NCBI GenBank assembly: GCA_019055375.1
Contig: JAHQIW010007096.1
Span: forward strand, 1 to 64,000
From: Parelaphostrongylus tenuis
Lineage: Eukaryota > Nematoda > Chromadorea > Rhabditida > Metastrongylidae
DNA length: 64,000 nt
Direction of reading: 5' to 3'
Notes under the pieces: model-generated
What the model was told of the DNA's origin: nothing
What the model saw: only the letters and a program-made list of their open reading frames with translations
Databases searched by the model: none
Made by a program: the position numbers and the translations under genes
Part shown: in pieces, positions 34,650-48,400 of the stretch
Layout: each line of letters begins with the position of its first letter
How positions within the stretch are numbered: position 1 is the first letter of the stretch

Positions 34650-37165
34650 GGACGACGTGTATCAGTTGAGGAACACGATTGTTTGAAGGCCTTTTTCACT
34701 CCACAACAAATTTCTTCTAGATCTTTGGTAATCTTCCGAACGCCTAAATCTTTGCGATCTCAATAATCTGTTCAGTTTTGAAAAAAAAGACTTTCTATTA
34801 CGTTGCAGCAGCAAAATAACATTATGTTTCACACTCAGTTTTCGTCATTTGCTCGACTGGGATTTTGATATGGCTCTTCACTAATGTTTAATTAGCCATT
34901 AGACAGAAACTTTGGTGACATAATTGTTTTTCCGAAAGGTTATCACAGAATGCTGTAAAAGTGAAAAAAGATTATATTTCAAGCGTACAATGTTACTGCG
35001 CCGCCTCGACGTCATAGGTGGTTTATTGGTAGTTCTAAGTGAAAATGTAATGTCGCGTATGAATCTTTTACAAAGGGTTCTGGTATAAAAAGTGATTGAT
35101 TGTCTTAAATTCCTTCATTTTACAACGGTTAAGACGGCGTAGTTGTAACAGAATAACCAAACATCTAACACCTATTGCGCATTTGCATCACCTATCTTGC
35201 GAGAACGTGGTATCTGAAAGCACGTCTTCTAGAAACTAAACTTTTCTAGTAGAGATCTAAGCGGCGGTAATTCCAATATGCAGCTTGAGTAAGTGTAGGA
35301 AGAGCGTCGTTCATCATTGCGTATGATACGGTACTTCCCCTATTAGCCTCCATATTCAAGAAAACGTATTTTGCTCTCTTTCTAGGAATTTTAGTAGTTA
35401 ATCGATAGCTTAAATCTCGAAATTTGAAAAGGATATTTTTTCTTTGGAGGGCCCTTACATTACACTGTGACAGTGAAAAAAAATGCTACAGAAAACACTC
35501 AAGCATCTTTCAATGACCGAAGCTTCTTCCAATAAATCGGCAATGTTTAGATAACACAAATTTCGGTGAATTTAATAGCATCCTTGGCTTTCTAAGTAAT
35601 CCCTTTATTGCGTTGCAACACTGAAATTAGGATTGCATTCACATGCGGCGCGTATGCATTCTACCGGCATGTGCATGGATATTACAACATTGGTATCAAA
35701 CCGGCGCCGTTCAATAACCAGTCGGTAGCTCAAATCTCGAGAATTAAATGGTGTGCTTGCCTTCAAAAAAATTCTCTTTACGACCTGTAGCAACAAGAAT
35801 AAAACTTGGTGCTCATCTGATTATTATTCGCTAGAAACGGCTTTTCTCTCAAGCTTTTACACCCATTCGACAGTGCAAATCTGAACAAACTCAAGAACAT
35901 GATTATCTTGAGAGAAAGACCTCCTAGTGGGCCGTTACATCTAAAAGAATATTTGGTTCTGCACTCCGCGCTCACTGCACGCCCCATAAATTGCGTTGCA
36001 CGATCGACACGGCGCCAAGTGTGAAACTCAATGATCTTTTAGCTTTAACAACGCATCAAAATGTTGTTCTCAAAAACCAAGCCTAGAATTGAGATCGATA
36101 TTTGCGCTATCGAATGGTTATTGAAAGTCTAAATAAAACCTCTGTCCAGCTTAAGATGCTTGAATGTGATGGAAAATTTGGTATTTATATGCTAGACGGC
36201 GACAGAAATTCAAACCGATCTCATTCGCTGCACAAAAATTTTTCATAGGACTGTTAGCAGCCGTTCGATAGCATAAGTCTCTAGCTACAACTTCACGTCA
36301 CATCCAAAACACGCTTTTATAATGCTGTAGCATCCAGAATAAAATTTTGCTTCTCACTCGCGCTTTGTTTTCATTTTTATCACGAGTATAAATCGCTGGA
36401 ACCATGAAAAGCCTATCAGCTTTTAGAGGTTTTTCCGACCTATCAGAACCTACATTTTTATCTAAGATTTTCATCGATGCAGTGAAAAAATCTCCAATGA
36501 AGTAATAATACTTGTCACCGTTTTAGCGCATAGTGCGATAGATCAATCTTGGGCTACGCTGTAGATCAGACGATTGCCTTACTAACACGTCGTTGCTGTG
36601 GCTTCCTTTCACATCTTACTCAACTATGAACCTTTTCGGCAACTTTACTTATCGATTAACTGACGGAGCGGGAGGCCATCAGTCACTTTTAAATATTGTT
36701 ATTCAATTTGGGACTTCTTCACCACGTCGGCAGAAACTTCGTGTAAAAAAAAGACTCTGATGCTACTGCAAATTGTCTACACGCTGATATGCTATTCGTG
36801 CTTTAAACGATTTATACGCTTGGTAAAAATAAAGGCGAAAAGCGAGCGAGGAACAAAATTTTATTCTGGATGCTACAACGTTGTAAAAGAGTGTTATAAA
36901 AAATGAGCAATCTGCAGTTGTAGCCAGAGATTTAGGCTATCGAATGATTAATGATATTTCTGCAAAAAAAAATTCCTGGACAGCAAATGAGATTGATTTG
37001 AATATTGGCCGCCGTCTAGCATATAAGCACCAAAATTTACTACACCTTTACAGTATCAAGTAAAAATCTTATGAAAAATGAAACACATCCTCCAGATTTT
37101 TGATATTCAAGCTGTCGAATAATCACTAAACCTCGCAAAGGAATAAAAGATATATTTTTAAAATA
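34650..37165. repeat. Foldback-type repeat array (copy 3)
   Basis: Forward monomers occur at about 34,735, 35,400, 35,715, 35,865 and 36,260 (e.g. TCGATAGCTTAAATCTCGAA). Reverse monomers occur at about 36,105, 36,940 and 37,110 (e.g. GCTATCGAATGGTTATTGAA). Forward and reverse units are separated by a middle zone in which they overlap in order. The whole is about 2.5 kb of imperfect palindrome without coding capacity. Confidence 0.6.
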
Positions 37166-38150
37166 TGGGTGCGAGTAGTAGAAAAGTACCGAAAATACTT
37201 TTCTGAAGACACATATTTCTGGCCAATAGTCTGCATAATGCCGAAGATCTATGCCTTTTGGTCAAACATTGTTGTCCCTTACCGCTCAGAATTCTTCCAT
37301 TATCGATAAGCACTCAATCTTTTCTCACTTACGTCAACTCTGAATAATTGGAAATAAGCGACTGATTGATACAAACTTAGTTATCGTGCGAGTTTTCGAT
37401 GAACAGGTATCGAATGCAGCATGCGTAACAATTTTTGATAAATCATTGGCTGATCACCCCAATTTAAATTTACTATGCCTGGAACTTGTATAAAACTAGC
37501 GAAAAGCAAAATTAAAAGTTTTACTTTAGATACCTTTTGAACAACGCAATACAGTTGATTGAATGCCAAATTCTGTAGGATTGTGTAGTAAAGAAGTGTT
37601 TTTCTCTACGGAAGACATTTATGACTAAACTAGAAGCATGTAAGCGAGTAGACAAAATCTTGCATCATCAAAGTAATACAAGAAATTCGTTTTGCCAAGT
37701 GGAAAAAAATCCCAATCAAACAACGAAAATTGCGCAATACGCTTGGCGTACGTTGATTTCTGCAACCGGCCGCTAGGGGTCAAGTACACCTAAATTCTGT
37801 GAAAGGCGAAATTTCCTAACCGCCAGCCGTAGACTTTGACAAAGTTCTTCAAATCGGGCAAGGTTGAGAAAGGAAGTTTGTAAGATTGTTTCGATATATA
37901 TATATGCTCTTATGTATACGAATAGCGCTCTCTCATCAACTGATGAGACTTCTACTTTTTTTATGCGATTTGAGTATTTATTCCTGTATTTAGAATCCAT
38001 TATGCCATCAATAGCACCGAACATCATGAACATGAGGTGCGGGAGGAGGTTTGCCATCCCGCAATGTAGAACTCTTGAAAATGGCATAAAGTCTTGAAAT
38101 ATGTTTGATCTTAGCTCTTTCTATAGAAATGTGGAAACTGTTTTCAGCTG
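37166..38150. other. Gene-free stretch
   Basis: No supported coding exon, RNA gene or repeat. Small ORFs on both strands near 37,770-38,100 overlap each other and show no family motif. Confidence 0.35.
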
Positions 38151-38175
38151 AGCGATGATGATTAATATATTGGCT

Positions 38176-38430
38176 TGGGGACGCAATGGCCGAGTGGTTG
38201 TGATATTGGTCACGGCGCGTGTGGAGCCGAGCTGCTCATTCCCTCCCTCTCCCCCTCCACACCGCCGCCTCTCTTTGGCAGTTAACGAAAATGTCCCAGG
38301 GAACGCCACAGCAAGGCAATCCTCGAGAGTGCAAGGAGACTTGCTAAATCAGTGTTCTACGCCGTTCAAGAAGAACATGAAAAAGAGAACTGAATGCTAG
38401 AAGTACTGGGATCCACACAGTGAAAAAAAA
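38176..38430 (+). repeat. SINE-like element, copy 2
   Basis: Starts GGGGACGCAATGGCCGAGTG, with the tRNA-like D-arm. It continues through GTGTGGAGCCGAGCTGC, GGGAACGCCACAGCAAGGC, GTGTTCTACGCCG and CTGGGATCCACACAG, and ends in an A-rich run (GTGAAAAAAAAACACTG). The frame ERHSKAILESARR then SVFYAVQEEHE is open up to a TGA. Confidence 0.65.
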
Positions 38431-38439
38431 ACACTGTGA

Positions 38440-39384
38440 TGACGGATCACATAAAGTGTAAAAAAGTGATGGCGCTTATCATTGAACGTCGGCAACTGGA
38501 GCAGATTCTCTTCAGGTGCAGTTATGCGCCAGTGAATGCAGTTTGCAAGCAAACGTGGTTGATGATGTAATATCTCGGCTTGCAAAAGTTTTCTTTGTTT
38601 TCACTATTACGTTTGCATCAATTTTCTCCCTTCTTTTCTCTTGAATCATTCATCCTACTCTTCTCGATCGCAGACATCGAATGCTCTTCATGTTTTCCTT
38701 CCTCGCTTAGCTATTTTTTATGCAATTGGCTTTTGCTCAATTGGTTCTTGAAGTGGCCAACAAATAATCATTTATTTTTTTCAATAAAACATCAAATCAT
38801 AAATCAGGCCTAAATCTGTATACTAAAGAAGATCTACAGTTCCTGTTTTCTCAAAAATAAAGACCATTTCTATATTTGCTATATTATTATATTACCATAT
38901 TTGCTATTCAAGAAAACGGCGAGCTTTTTCAATAGCAGATTTTCGACACTTTTATAAGTTGTATTTTGATTAAAGCTAAAAAATTTTTCGCGAATAGTAG
39001 CTTCCATGGTTTTTTTTCATTTGATAAGGCTGTTCTCCAGATCTACTGTGCCAACTCCAGTGCTTTTTGCATTTTCTTTCATCCATTATTCACGAAGGCC
39101 TTCCAAGTTTTTTGCGTGTAGGTTCTGCTGCATCTGGAGAAGTGTTATCTGCTATATGAGCATCGTTGGATGTTTGTCGAATTGGTTCACCCAGCAGTAT
39201 CAAGATGGCCATGCTTGATTGTTTTGCAGGGAGTGCTTTCTCAGAAAGAACTGGTACCACTACCACCTTTCCGAAACAAGAGGACAGAGGGTTTAGTTAA
39301 CCCGAGGTCGTGTCGACCTAGCACCATGCACGTGGTGAATGAGACATAAAATTGAAATAATAAGGTACGATTGGATAATATTAA
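38440..39384. other. Gene-free stretch
   Basis: No coding region supported. AT-rich, with a local TATTTGCTAT duplication near 38,872 and 38,900. Confidence 0.35.
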
Positions 39385-40842
39385 GTGTACAAATATGACT
39401 CCGCCGTTTATTATACTGTAATAATAGTTAGAGAGAGATATGAAAACTTTTTTTGTTTGGAATTGTGTTAAAACCGCTATTTTTTCATAAATTTATACAT
39501 ATTGAATATTCTATATGATAATGGTACTTTTCCGTTGGTCGGCACGGGATCAAAAACCGATCCCTCTAGCTGAGCCCAACTTTCCATGGCATTTTTAGTA
39601 ATCATTCGAAAGTTCAAATATCTGCTCAGAGCTGTATCTGGCCGGTTTCATGCACCCTTTAATAACGCTGCAAAATTCAGAATAAAATTATGCTTCTACA
39701 CGATCATTCACTTTTTTTTCATCTAGCTTATATTTTGCTATATAAAACTGGTTCCTAGACTGAGAGCTTTCTTTCAATAGCACAACTCTCGAAAAACTCA
39801 AAAAGTATATCTATTTTTGAAAAAGCTTTTTTGATAGCGCTCTAGGATGAGGAAAACGTGTGTTTTCACACCTTTTCGGACAGAGCTCTTTCCTTAGACT
39901 GTTAGTAATCATTCGATAGCGTGGAATCGAGAATTCCAGCGCTGTGCTTCCGGCTACATAGCGCTCTGTACAGGGATTTAAACTTTCGAACGATTACTAA
40001 CACTCCTATGAAAAGTTCTTATCCAACGAGAGGGATCGGTTTTTGATCCCGTGCCGTCTTACGAAAAGTACCGTGGATTTCTATAAGATTTCGAAGATGA
40101 CGACTTTTGTATCCAAATAGGCCACCATTTTAATTTACAATTTGAATTTGATATTCCAAGTGGTAATCTGACGATGCAATGTCGGGCGAGTAAGGCGGGC
40201 AAAGTAAAACCTCCTACAACCTCCCACCTCAGCTCTTTTATGACGTTTCCGATAGCTTTCGAACAAGATGAGGTCATGCGTTATAATGTTGTAGAACTGC
40301 AAAGTATGCATGATTGATGAAGCTTAGGCTATGAAACGGTTGCAAAAAGGGCGGAGGAAGTCGAATCGCGAAGTTCAAAGTTTGAGACAACAGTCTGGAG
40401 GATCAGTCATTCTCGGACCATCCACAGGAAGCTCTACTAATCATGCGCACCGCTTCGCTAGCTTCCGTCCCCTACGCATCATTCGTGCATGAGTAATAAG
40501 CAAATTTGTTCCCACGGTAGCTCCATCTTAAGGCAGCTTTAGTCAAGTTGTATACCAAAATGCTCACAAGAAAATGCGTAATTGAACCAGATTAAAATCA
40601 AGCATTTTCAGCTACTTCTGGTGAATAAATCTGTAGAGTTAACGCAAATGGAGTTTTTTTGGGTATAGAAGTCGTCATCTTCAAAGTCTTATAAAAACCA
40701 TCATGTAAAATAGTTTGTGTATAAAAAAACATATAAATAAAATAGCGTTTCTAACGCACTTTCAAAAAGAAAGAATTTGCATATTTTCATTTTGCTTTTC
40801 CACAGCAAGAAATAATTGAACGGCGGAGTCGTATTTGTATAC
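39385..40842 (-). mobile_element. Mariner-like element, interrupted
   Basis: Terminal inverted repeats: left GTGTACAAATATGACTCCGC at 39,385; right, read on minus, GTATACAAATACGACTCCGC ending at 40,842. The minus strand at 40,277-40,059 encodes a decayed transposase end (AIGNVIKELRWEVVGGF, then LQFKLKWW-like sequence) parallel to the relics at 19.5-20.4 and 48.0-48.9 kb. The element is split by the nested palindromic element at 39,540-40,058. It also contains an inverted copy of sequence found inside the 19.5-20.4 kb relic (TTCGTGCATGAGTAATAAGC). Confidence 0.65.
39540..40058. mobile_element. Foldback element nested in a mariner (copy 4)
   Basis: Near-perfect terminal inverted repeats: CGGCACGGGATCAAAAACCG on the left, and CGGTTTTTGATCCCGTGCCG on the right. 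Inside are one forward (39,602, TAATCATTCGAAAGTTCAAA) and later reverse (39,975, TTTCGAACGATTACTAACAC) monomers of the foldback family. It is the smallest complete copy and defines the ends of the family. The bases GTC on both flanks could be a target-site duplication. Confidence 0.75.
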
Positions 40843-42440
40843 CTCATACGTTCAGGCTCTCAGAAGGCGAAGTCAACTTCATTTCTACTATCATATCTCA
40901 CGAACTTGTTACAAGCTCGTGTTGAGTTAGCTAAAGCAGCGCGCAAAATGTTCATTAATTGTCTCATTTATGAATACCAAAGTCTGTTTCAGGTCTGCCT
41001 TTATCATTAGATAAATTTATTCTTCTTTGTTTACTCATCTCACTCAGCCAATATCCTCCATTGTTTTTTATCAGTCACAGTCAAATTGTTAACTGTTCAC
41101 GTCTTCGTTCTTTAACCTCAACAATTAGTTCTGTTCTTATCCTCAAAGTCATTTCATTATTCATCATACCTCCTCGCCATCTTTCTCAGCGCCCTCATCC
41201 ACTACTGTTTGCTCTATCTCGCTCCTTCGGCTTAAGCTGTGCGGATGTTGTAAAGCGAACAGTCGGCTGCCGGATCCTCGGCATAGTCACGTACACCCTC
41301 GCACCTATCAGATTCTTATTGAGTTTATTTTCCTTGATGACGAAACGTGTGGTTGTGATTCTAAACCTTCGAACCCAACATGTTTAGCGAGTTTCTTCTT
41401 CATTCATATACATTTTCAAAAGATTATGACGCAATTTTTGGTTTGATACTTTTATCTATTCTAATGGAAAACTTCGATTGGATAAAGACTCTCGCAGAAA
41501 TGGACTTACATAATTTTTCTTAGAGCTAAAAGATGCGAAAAAATAATGCATAGACTATCAGAGAGTTTATATAATGTTTTCAAGCGATGCTTGTAGAATT
41601 ACAGCACTTTTCCTAATTACGTTATTTTTCGAGATTATTTCCTATCTGATAAATAATTTTGAAAGCAAATTTAGTTTAGTTAACTGTCCTAAACGAATTT
41701 AGGAAGTGCAATCTATTGGATTTGTTTCACCTATATCTAACGCTTCTTTTGTATTTTCATATACTTCAGGACAGGTCCGGTGATTTCAAATAGCGCGATA
41801 GCTCATCACAGTGTTTGCACATAGAAATTGCAATTGAGAGATTGTGTATAGGAATGGCGGACAAAGTATTGGAATGATTCTGATCATGTGTTGAAACTGT
41901 TTGAGGAAATTTAGCACTTTAAGTGCTTCGTTTTCATTTCGCTCTTAATCAGCAATGTCTGACTCTCAAATAAAATGAAACACACTCTAACCAAATTGTT
42001 TATAAAAGATTCTTTTGCGACGTCAACTTCTTCTTCCCCATTCATTCAAACGTGCAATATCAAGAAGTGTTTGGGTAAATTCATCAGAGTCGTGGTTCGT
42101 ATAGCGTAATAATTGAAGATGTCCTCAATGTACGTGGTCGTTGGTTCGATCTCGCACAGCAAGCGCGTTAAGCTTGATATTCCTCCGCGTTGTTAAGTTG
42201 GTGTCAGACTCATCGCTGCGTTGATACATCTTCAAACACCGCAAATTAATTTACCGGTCAGATATGGCTTCAGTAACTTCTAGCATTTTGATGAAGTTGA
42301 ACTCATGAGCTAATCTCAAAGACTGATCAGTACCACTTACATTGTGCTTGACATTATCACAGCATAATTAACTACTACCGCAATAAAGGCTCTGCAACAT
42401 AACAACGATAAGAGAATGATGACTGAATGAATGAATTTTA
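40843..42440. other. Upstream region of the LIM gene
   Basis: No exon supported. This 1.6-kb stretch should contain the promoter of the LIM gene starting at 42,457, but I see no defined motif. Confidence 0.3.
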
Positions 42441-42441
42441 G
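42436..42441 (+). other. Likely trans-splice or 5' UTR acceptor
   Basis: TTTTAG ends at 42,441, 15 bases before the ATG at 42,457. The spacing and consensus fit a nematode SL trans-splice site or the end of a 5' UTR intron. Confidence 0.4.
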
Positions 42442-42456
42442 GTTTTTTAAACTATA

Positions 42457-45400
42457 ATGGACGACCAAGAAGACCCATACGCCGTAAGCAGTGATTCTGA
42501 TGACGAGGCGTTGAACAAACCACCCCCGAAAATTCAGATTGAAGGCAAAGCCGATATCAATCAATTGGTGAGCTTTCTTTCTTCTCGTTTTCCTAGCTTT
42601 GAGCTTGTTATTAATTTAATTAGATATCCTCTCATTTACACAATTTATTGGCAATCTCACATTTTAAGTGGAGGTATTAACTCAGTATTGTGCTATTGTA
42701 TGATCGCTATCTTATTTCTTTCTGTAATTTTTTCCATACACCACTGATGAATTGAGGGTGGTTAGAGGCATCCCGCAGTAGACATGTGATTGATTGTTCG
42801 ATTTCGAGCTCCAAATTTACCAAGTCTTTTATTTCCTATGTGTCAGCAAATTGCCATTAGACTTGTTTTTGGGAGGATAGCAGCACTGATTTGTTATATC
42901 GACTGGCAGCAACACCTCTATCCCTCATGACATTTGATGATTTTGAATACATATTGCAACCTTGAGGATACCACCGAGAGATTTTCGTCGTTTAATACTG
43001 CTTATTTGAGCAGTTTACTTTGTTGTCGGTAATGATAGAGATTGCAGCCAGTTTCCATAGATTTTCAATTGCCATGCACAAGATAGTACATGAATTAAAT
43101 GCAGTACTGAGACTACGAAGAATGAAGACATCAAGTACCAGTTTCATACTACTGGTCCATTAAATATTGGAATCAGATTAGATTAGCTTTTTTCACTGAC
43201 CAAATGCTGAATCTCATTATCCGTCATAAAAGCTGTCTATCACAATTAAATTTTGCGCTCTTGATGTTCTCCGCTGCTCGTCTTTTATAATCTTTAGCTA
43301 CTTTCGATAGCCCTAACGAGCAATCTATCAAAACTCACGACAACCAAACAACTCAAAATTAGCTGGTGATTTTCTTCAGCTTAACTTTCTTATTGCGGAT
43401 TCCTCTTCAGAAATTCTCTTAAATATTAAAAATTCGATAGAATAATGAGCAAGATTGAAAGCGACTAGAAAGGACATGAATCATTATAGCAGAAAATAGG
43501 ATTGCATACCATGTATGCTTGCTCATTTTCGTCCTCAACTTGTAAACAGCTACTATTTTGGTTGGACGTGACCATATTTTCTACTCAATCAGCTCTCTTA
43601 GGATTTTTCGTTTGTTTTCCTCCAGCACAGATTAGAAATTTCGATAGTTTATGTGTAGAGCTCTTCATAATGTGAAAAACTAGTAGCCTATGTCTGTGGC
43701 ATGTGTCCACCGTAACAGATTCTATTCTACTCGCACGTACATGAGGTGTTTTCGCCAATTTCATAGGAGGTTTTCTAACAAAAGGAGATTAAACCACGCA
43801 GAAAACTAAACACTTGTCTGAGCTTGCTGTTTGAATATGTTTGCTACCATTCTAATATTACTGCAATTGACTAGCTGCAATTTAGTGTGCGAGTGCGCGA
43901 CAGCTGTCAGATGTTGTGATGTTGTGCGAGTAGTTGTAAAATTCGATACTTTGTGGTTACAAGAAATCTGAAATACAAACAAACTTGAAATTCAATGCGG
44001 GTGTGATAGACTCGAACAACGACTCGGCCTTCCTTGGGCACTGCGTTTTTACAGTGAGGGACTTCGTTCAGTCTTCTTCTCATCAGCCCCGTATTTTCAA
44101 CGTAATCAGTGACTAGTGCAGTCACAATTTCATTTCAATAATTACCCATAAACGGGTTTGATCCGGTCTGAATAAATCGGCACTAAACTCAGTTGTGCCA
44201 AGCCGTGGCCGAAGTCATAGCGTCTTTTGTTTATGCCTAAATTATTTTTGGCGTCATAACATGATGCTAGGGGGTGAGGGTGGGGACACTAAGGCCGAAT
44301 GCTTGTGATGCTCGTCGCTGCGAGCGTGGAGTGGAGCCGAGCTCTACCCCCAACTCCCTCCGGCATTAAACAACAACGCCTCATGGAACGCCACAGCCAG
44401 GTTATCTTTAAGATTTTGATGGGACTCGCTCAACTAGTTTTCTACGACGTTCAAGAAGAAGACGAAGCAACGAATTCAATGCTAGAAGCACTGGAGTCCA
44501 CACAGCGAAAAAATGTACGATGCGAAATATAATCACCAGCATGCTGAAATAAGAGCAAAATTTGAAGTATGGCTTGAACCCCGAATATTTTTTTTTCGAA
44601 GCATAACGCGTTTGCAGTAAACGCTCCAGATTAATCCCGTTGACGAGTGATGGCTGACAGCAACCGACGTGATTAAAACACAGCTGAGAGATTGGCACAA
44701 CGATAGCCTTAATGTGCGGGGCGAGCCCACGCCGTTCCATAAAGGTTATTCGTGTTTCATATCCACTGCACATACTCTGGGATCCAATTCTGCTGAATTC
44801 ATATGATCAAATCAAACATTACTTCCTAAAACTTATGCTAAGCTGTCTGTCGTTAATAAATCGATCATAGCTGGGTGTGATGTAACATCCCCGTCAAGCA
44901 TCAAGTAAGACGACCTGGAACTACATTGCAGGGTATTGCAGGTAAATTGTTCTGTTAATTTCTTAAATTTCAATAGTAGAAAAGTACTGTAAAAGCAAAT
45001 AAATTCATTCAATCGAAGGAGTGATAACGTTTATTGAATTAACAATTATAGTAATAAACAAAAAGCTCTATGGAAAATCCACAAAATTGCCTCTTTCGGT
45101 CTCTATAAATTTACAAAGTCGCTTACGAAATTTTCCAACGACGCTCGCATACGTGCACGTTTTCACCAGATGAAAGGACCAAAATATTCACAGTCAAAGC
45201 ATTCCACAGTGGCTAGAATCCACGTAAACTTCTCAAGAAGGGCCAGCAGAAGTCTCCAGTAACAAAAACCGTGGGCTGCAGTCATTGCGGACACTGTGAT
45301 GGTCTGGCCCAGCATTTGCGTCACCGGAAAGACGCCGTTGGCCTGCGTCAACAAAAACGTCACAATCGACGCCGCCAGCTATCAGAAGCATGTTTGACGA

Positions 45401-48400
45401 GGCGTAGTGGACCATTCGAGTATTCAACACTTTGGTTCCGAGGGATTAACGCTACAGCAGGCTTGAGCTTCTAAGCATTCGACCAGGGCAACGACTGTCA
45501 TCTGTTAAAACTTGTTTCCACGCTTTAGCAAGGACATTTGGCCATCCGAAATCGCAAGGTCTAGAAGCAGTGGATCATTTCGTGTGGCTCATACTAAAGA
45601 AATAAGTCTCAATTATTCGATGGACTACCGTAGACGCGTTTAAAACGGCCTTGAGCACACACTTGAGACCAAATACGGTGAAAACGTCTATGAGCATCGT
45701 TGGAAATTTTCGCGAGCGACTTCGTAAATGTATAGAGGCCAAATGAGACAATTCTGATGATTTGTTAAAAACTTTTTTGCTTACCGTTACGACAGTTAAT
45801 CAAATAAACGTAGTTATTCCTTTGATTAAATAAATTTATTCGTTTATGCAGTATTTTTTTTACTGTTGCAATATCTGAAAAAGTTGACAAAAGTTTTTGC
45901 GCGCTCTGTATAATCAGTACGTTCTGCCCACGCATCCAGAGTTGGTGTATCATGTCATCAAGGTCTCAGTTAGTATTCTGCGACATTCAGAACGTACGAA
46001 GCTCGTAATTGTTTCTATGAAAAAGATTTACATTTCTGACTTGAGTGGTCTCGCTGGGATGAGCTATACTTTACAGTTCTCGATTCCAGAATCTCATGTA
46101 GTACATGAGGAGGTAAACAACTAAGACGAAGAGTGTAAGGTCAATTCCTATCCTGTCTTGACTAAAGAGAAGAGAAAAAAGAAAAGAAGAAGAAAGGTAT
46201 TGTTATCTATGCTCTGTAATAGCCATGAGCCATATCAATCGACAGTGGTCTTTCTGAAAGAACACCACGATGACTCATCCACCGTACGTTAAGTGTAAAC
46301 GGTTCTGCGCCAATTCCTCTCATTAGAGGATATGTCCCGAGTAACTAACTGTGCCAAAAGGTACCGTCCTGCCGATGATACCAAAAAGCCGAAACACGTG
46401 TCTAGCACTTTATGAGTGTCATGACAGACCTAATGAAAGCTCAATATATGTTACTAGATCATGTAGAAAAATTACTGACATTCATCCGACATGTCTTATT
46501 GAAAGCTTTGACCACTTTTAAAAACCCTTGTCAAAAAAGCCAAGTTTGAACGATGTGGACGCGTTCGATTTTTCACTTTCCCACGTTGGCTCAAAAGACT
46601 TCCGTTGATTTGTAGGCTTTCGCTTGGATATTTTTTCCAAACTTCTTATTTGCTTATATTTTTTAGGATTTATGATCATCAATATAACTGTTGTGACACG
46701 AAATTTTTAGTGTTTTATTACCTTTTTCGCAGTGTTATGTTGCTTCATATACACCTAAGTTAATAGTGGCGCGAATGTGCCTCGGTGGTGTGGTGGTAGC
46801 ACACGTCCCCAGTATGGATGAAACGCGGGTTCGACTCCCGCCTGAGGTCGTATTTTTGCCAACCACTTAAATCTCTTAGGTGTATATGCATCATCATAAC
46901 ACTACGAAAAGGCAGCAAAAGCAGTAGAAATCTTGAGTAGTACTTATCGAAATGGCTATCAGCTCGACTGGATTATAGAAGCAAAATCGCTTACCCGACT
47001 TATCCTGTTGAAGGTTGGAGCCTGGCAGCTATCATAGTGTTATGACACGGTTTTCTCTTAAAGTACATACATTCCACCTATTTATCTTTGACTACTAACT
47101 TGTCCTCATTAATCTTTGGCTCAATCCAACTTCATATTAATGATTTATTCAATCAAACCACAGATATGAAGAAAGTACTATCCTGGTGCATTGGGTTTTG
47201 TCATGCTGAACTTTTTCTTCTAAACCCTGCTCTTACCTCACGCTGAAAAAAGCTGGAACTAATTACAAGCGCAAGTGAGAAGGTGAATAATCGATCCTAC
47301 CAACAAACTTCAAACTTGACGTAAAGTAGACCTCCGTTTAATTGGATGCAAAGTCGATTTGAACTCCATTTTAGGCTCCCAGTCTTGGGCGTATTTCGCA
47401 GTCTTATGGCTGCACATCACATCGTACCTTGCCATGAAAAACGATAAGAGGCGCGTAAAAATGAAGGATTTTTCATAATTTATATATTTCTGGAAATATT
47501 TGTCAGGTTTTTGAAATGTGTGTCGATTGAAATCAATAAAGTGGAAAAAATGACATGGTTGCTGATCGAGAAGCTCTAGAAATGTCTTATACGTTATAAC
47601 TCTACATGTGATGTGAGAAGAGCAGCCCTGTCCGTAGGCATGAATGTGGTATAGAATATTCTGTCACAGGTAATTGTGAGAGAGATATAGAACAGTTATC
47701 TATCGGTTAGTGGGCGTCATTGGTCGAGTGATTGTGATGCTCGTCGCGACGCGTGTGGAGCCGAGCTCCAACGCCAACCCTTTCCGGCAGTCAACAACAA
47801 GACGCTTATGGAACATCACAGTCAGGCTATCATCGAGATTGCAAAGAGACTTTCTCAACCGCTATTCTACGCCGTTTAAGAAGAAGACGAAAAACGAATC
47901 GAGTGATAGAAGTACTGGGATCCGCACAACCACGGTGAAGACGGTTCAATAAAGTGTCCAAGGTATATCTATTGGTTAAGAAATATTTATATCAGATGTA
48001 CAAATACGACTTCACCGTTTGATTACTTCTGCTGTAATAAAAGTAAAAAAGAAGGACATGCGAATACTTTTTTTGTCTAAAAGTGCATTTGAAACGCTAT
48101 TTAATTGTTGTTTTTTCAGAGACAAAATATTCTACATAATTATTTTATAAGACTTTGAAGATAATGACTTTTGTGCCCGAAAAATGCCATTTGCAGATAC
48201 TTTAATTTTCATGTTTGATTCAAAGAAAGCCGCCAGCCGTGGAAAACAACACTTTTTTGCATCGCATAGTGACCAGAGACGAAAGTGGGCTTATATTGAT
48301 AAACCAAAGCGCAGCGACCATGGATCAACCCCGGTCAACCAGCAAAATTCACTGAAAACGGAATCGTTCACGGAAAAGGTTAAGTTTGCATTTGGTGGGA

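Noticed and set aside
46779..46849. Functional tRNA-Thr (AGT) gene
   Set aside because: The anticodon arm is irregular, the base before the anticodon is C instead of T, and the sequence is enclosed in a transposon-like hairpin.
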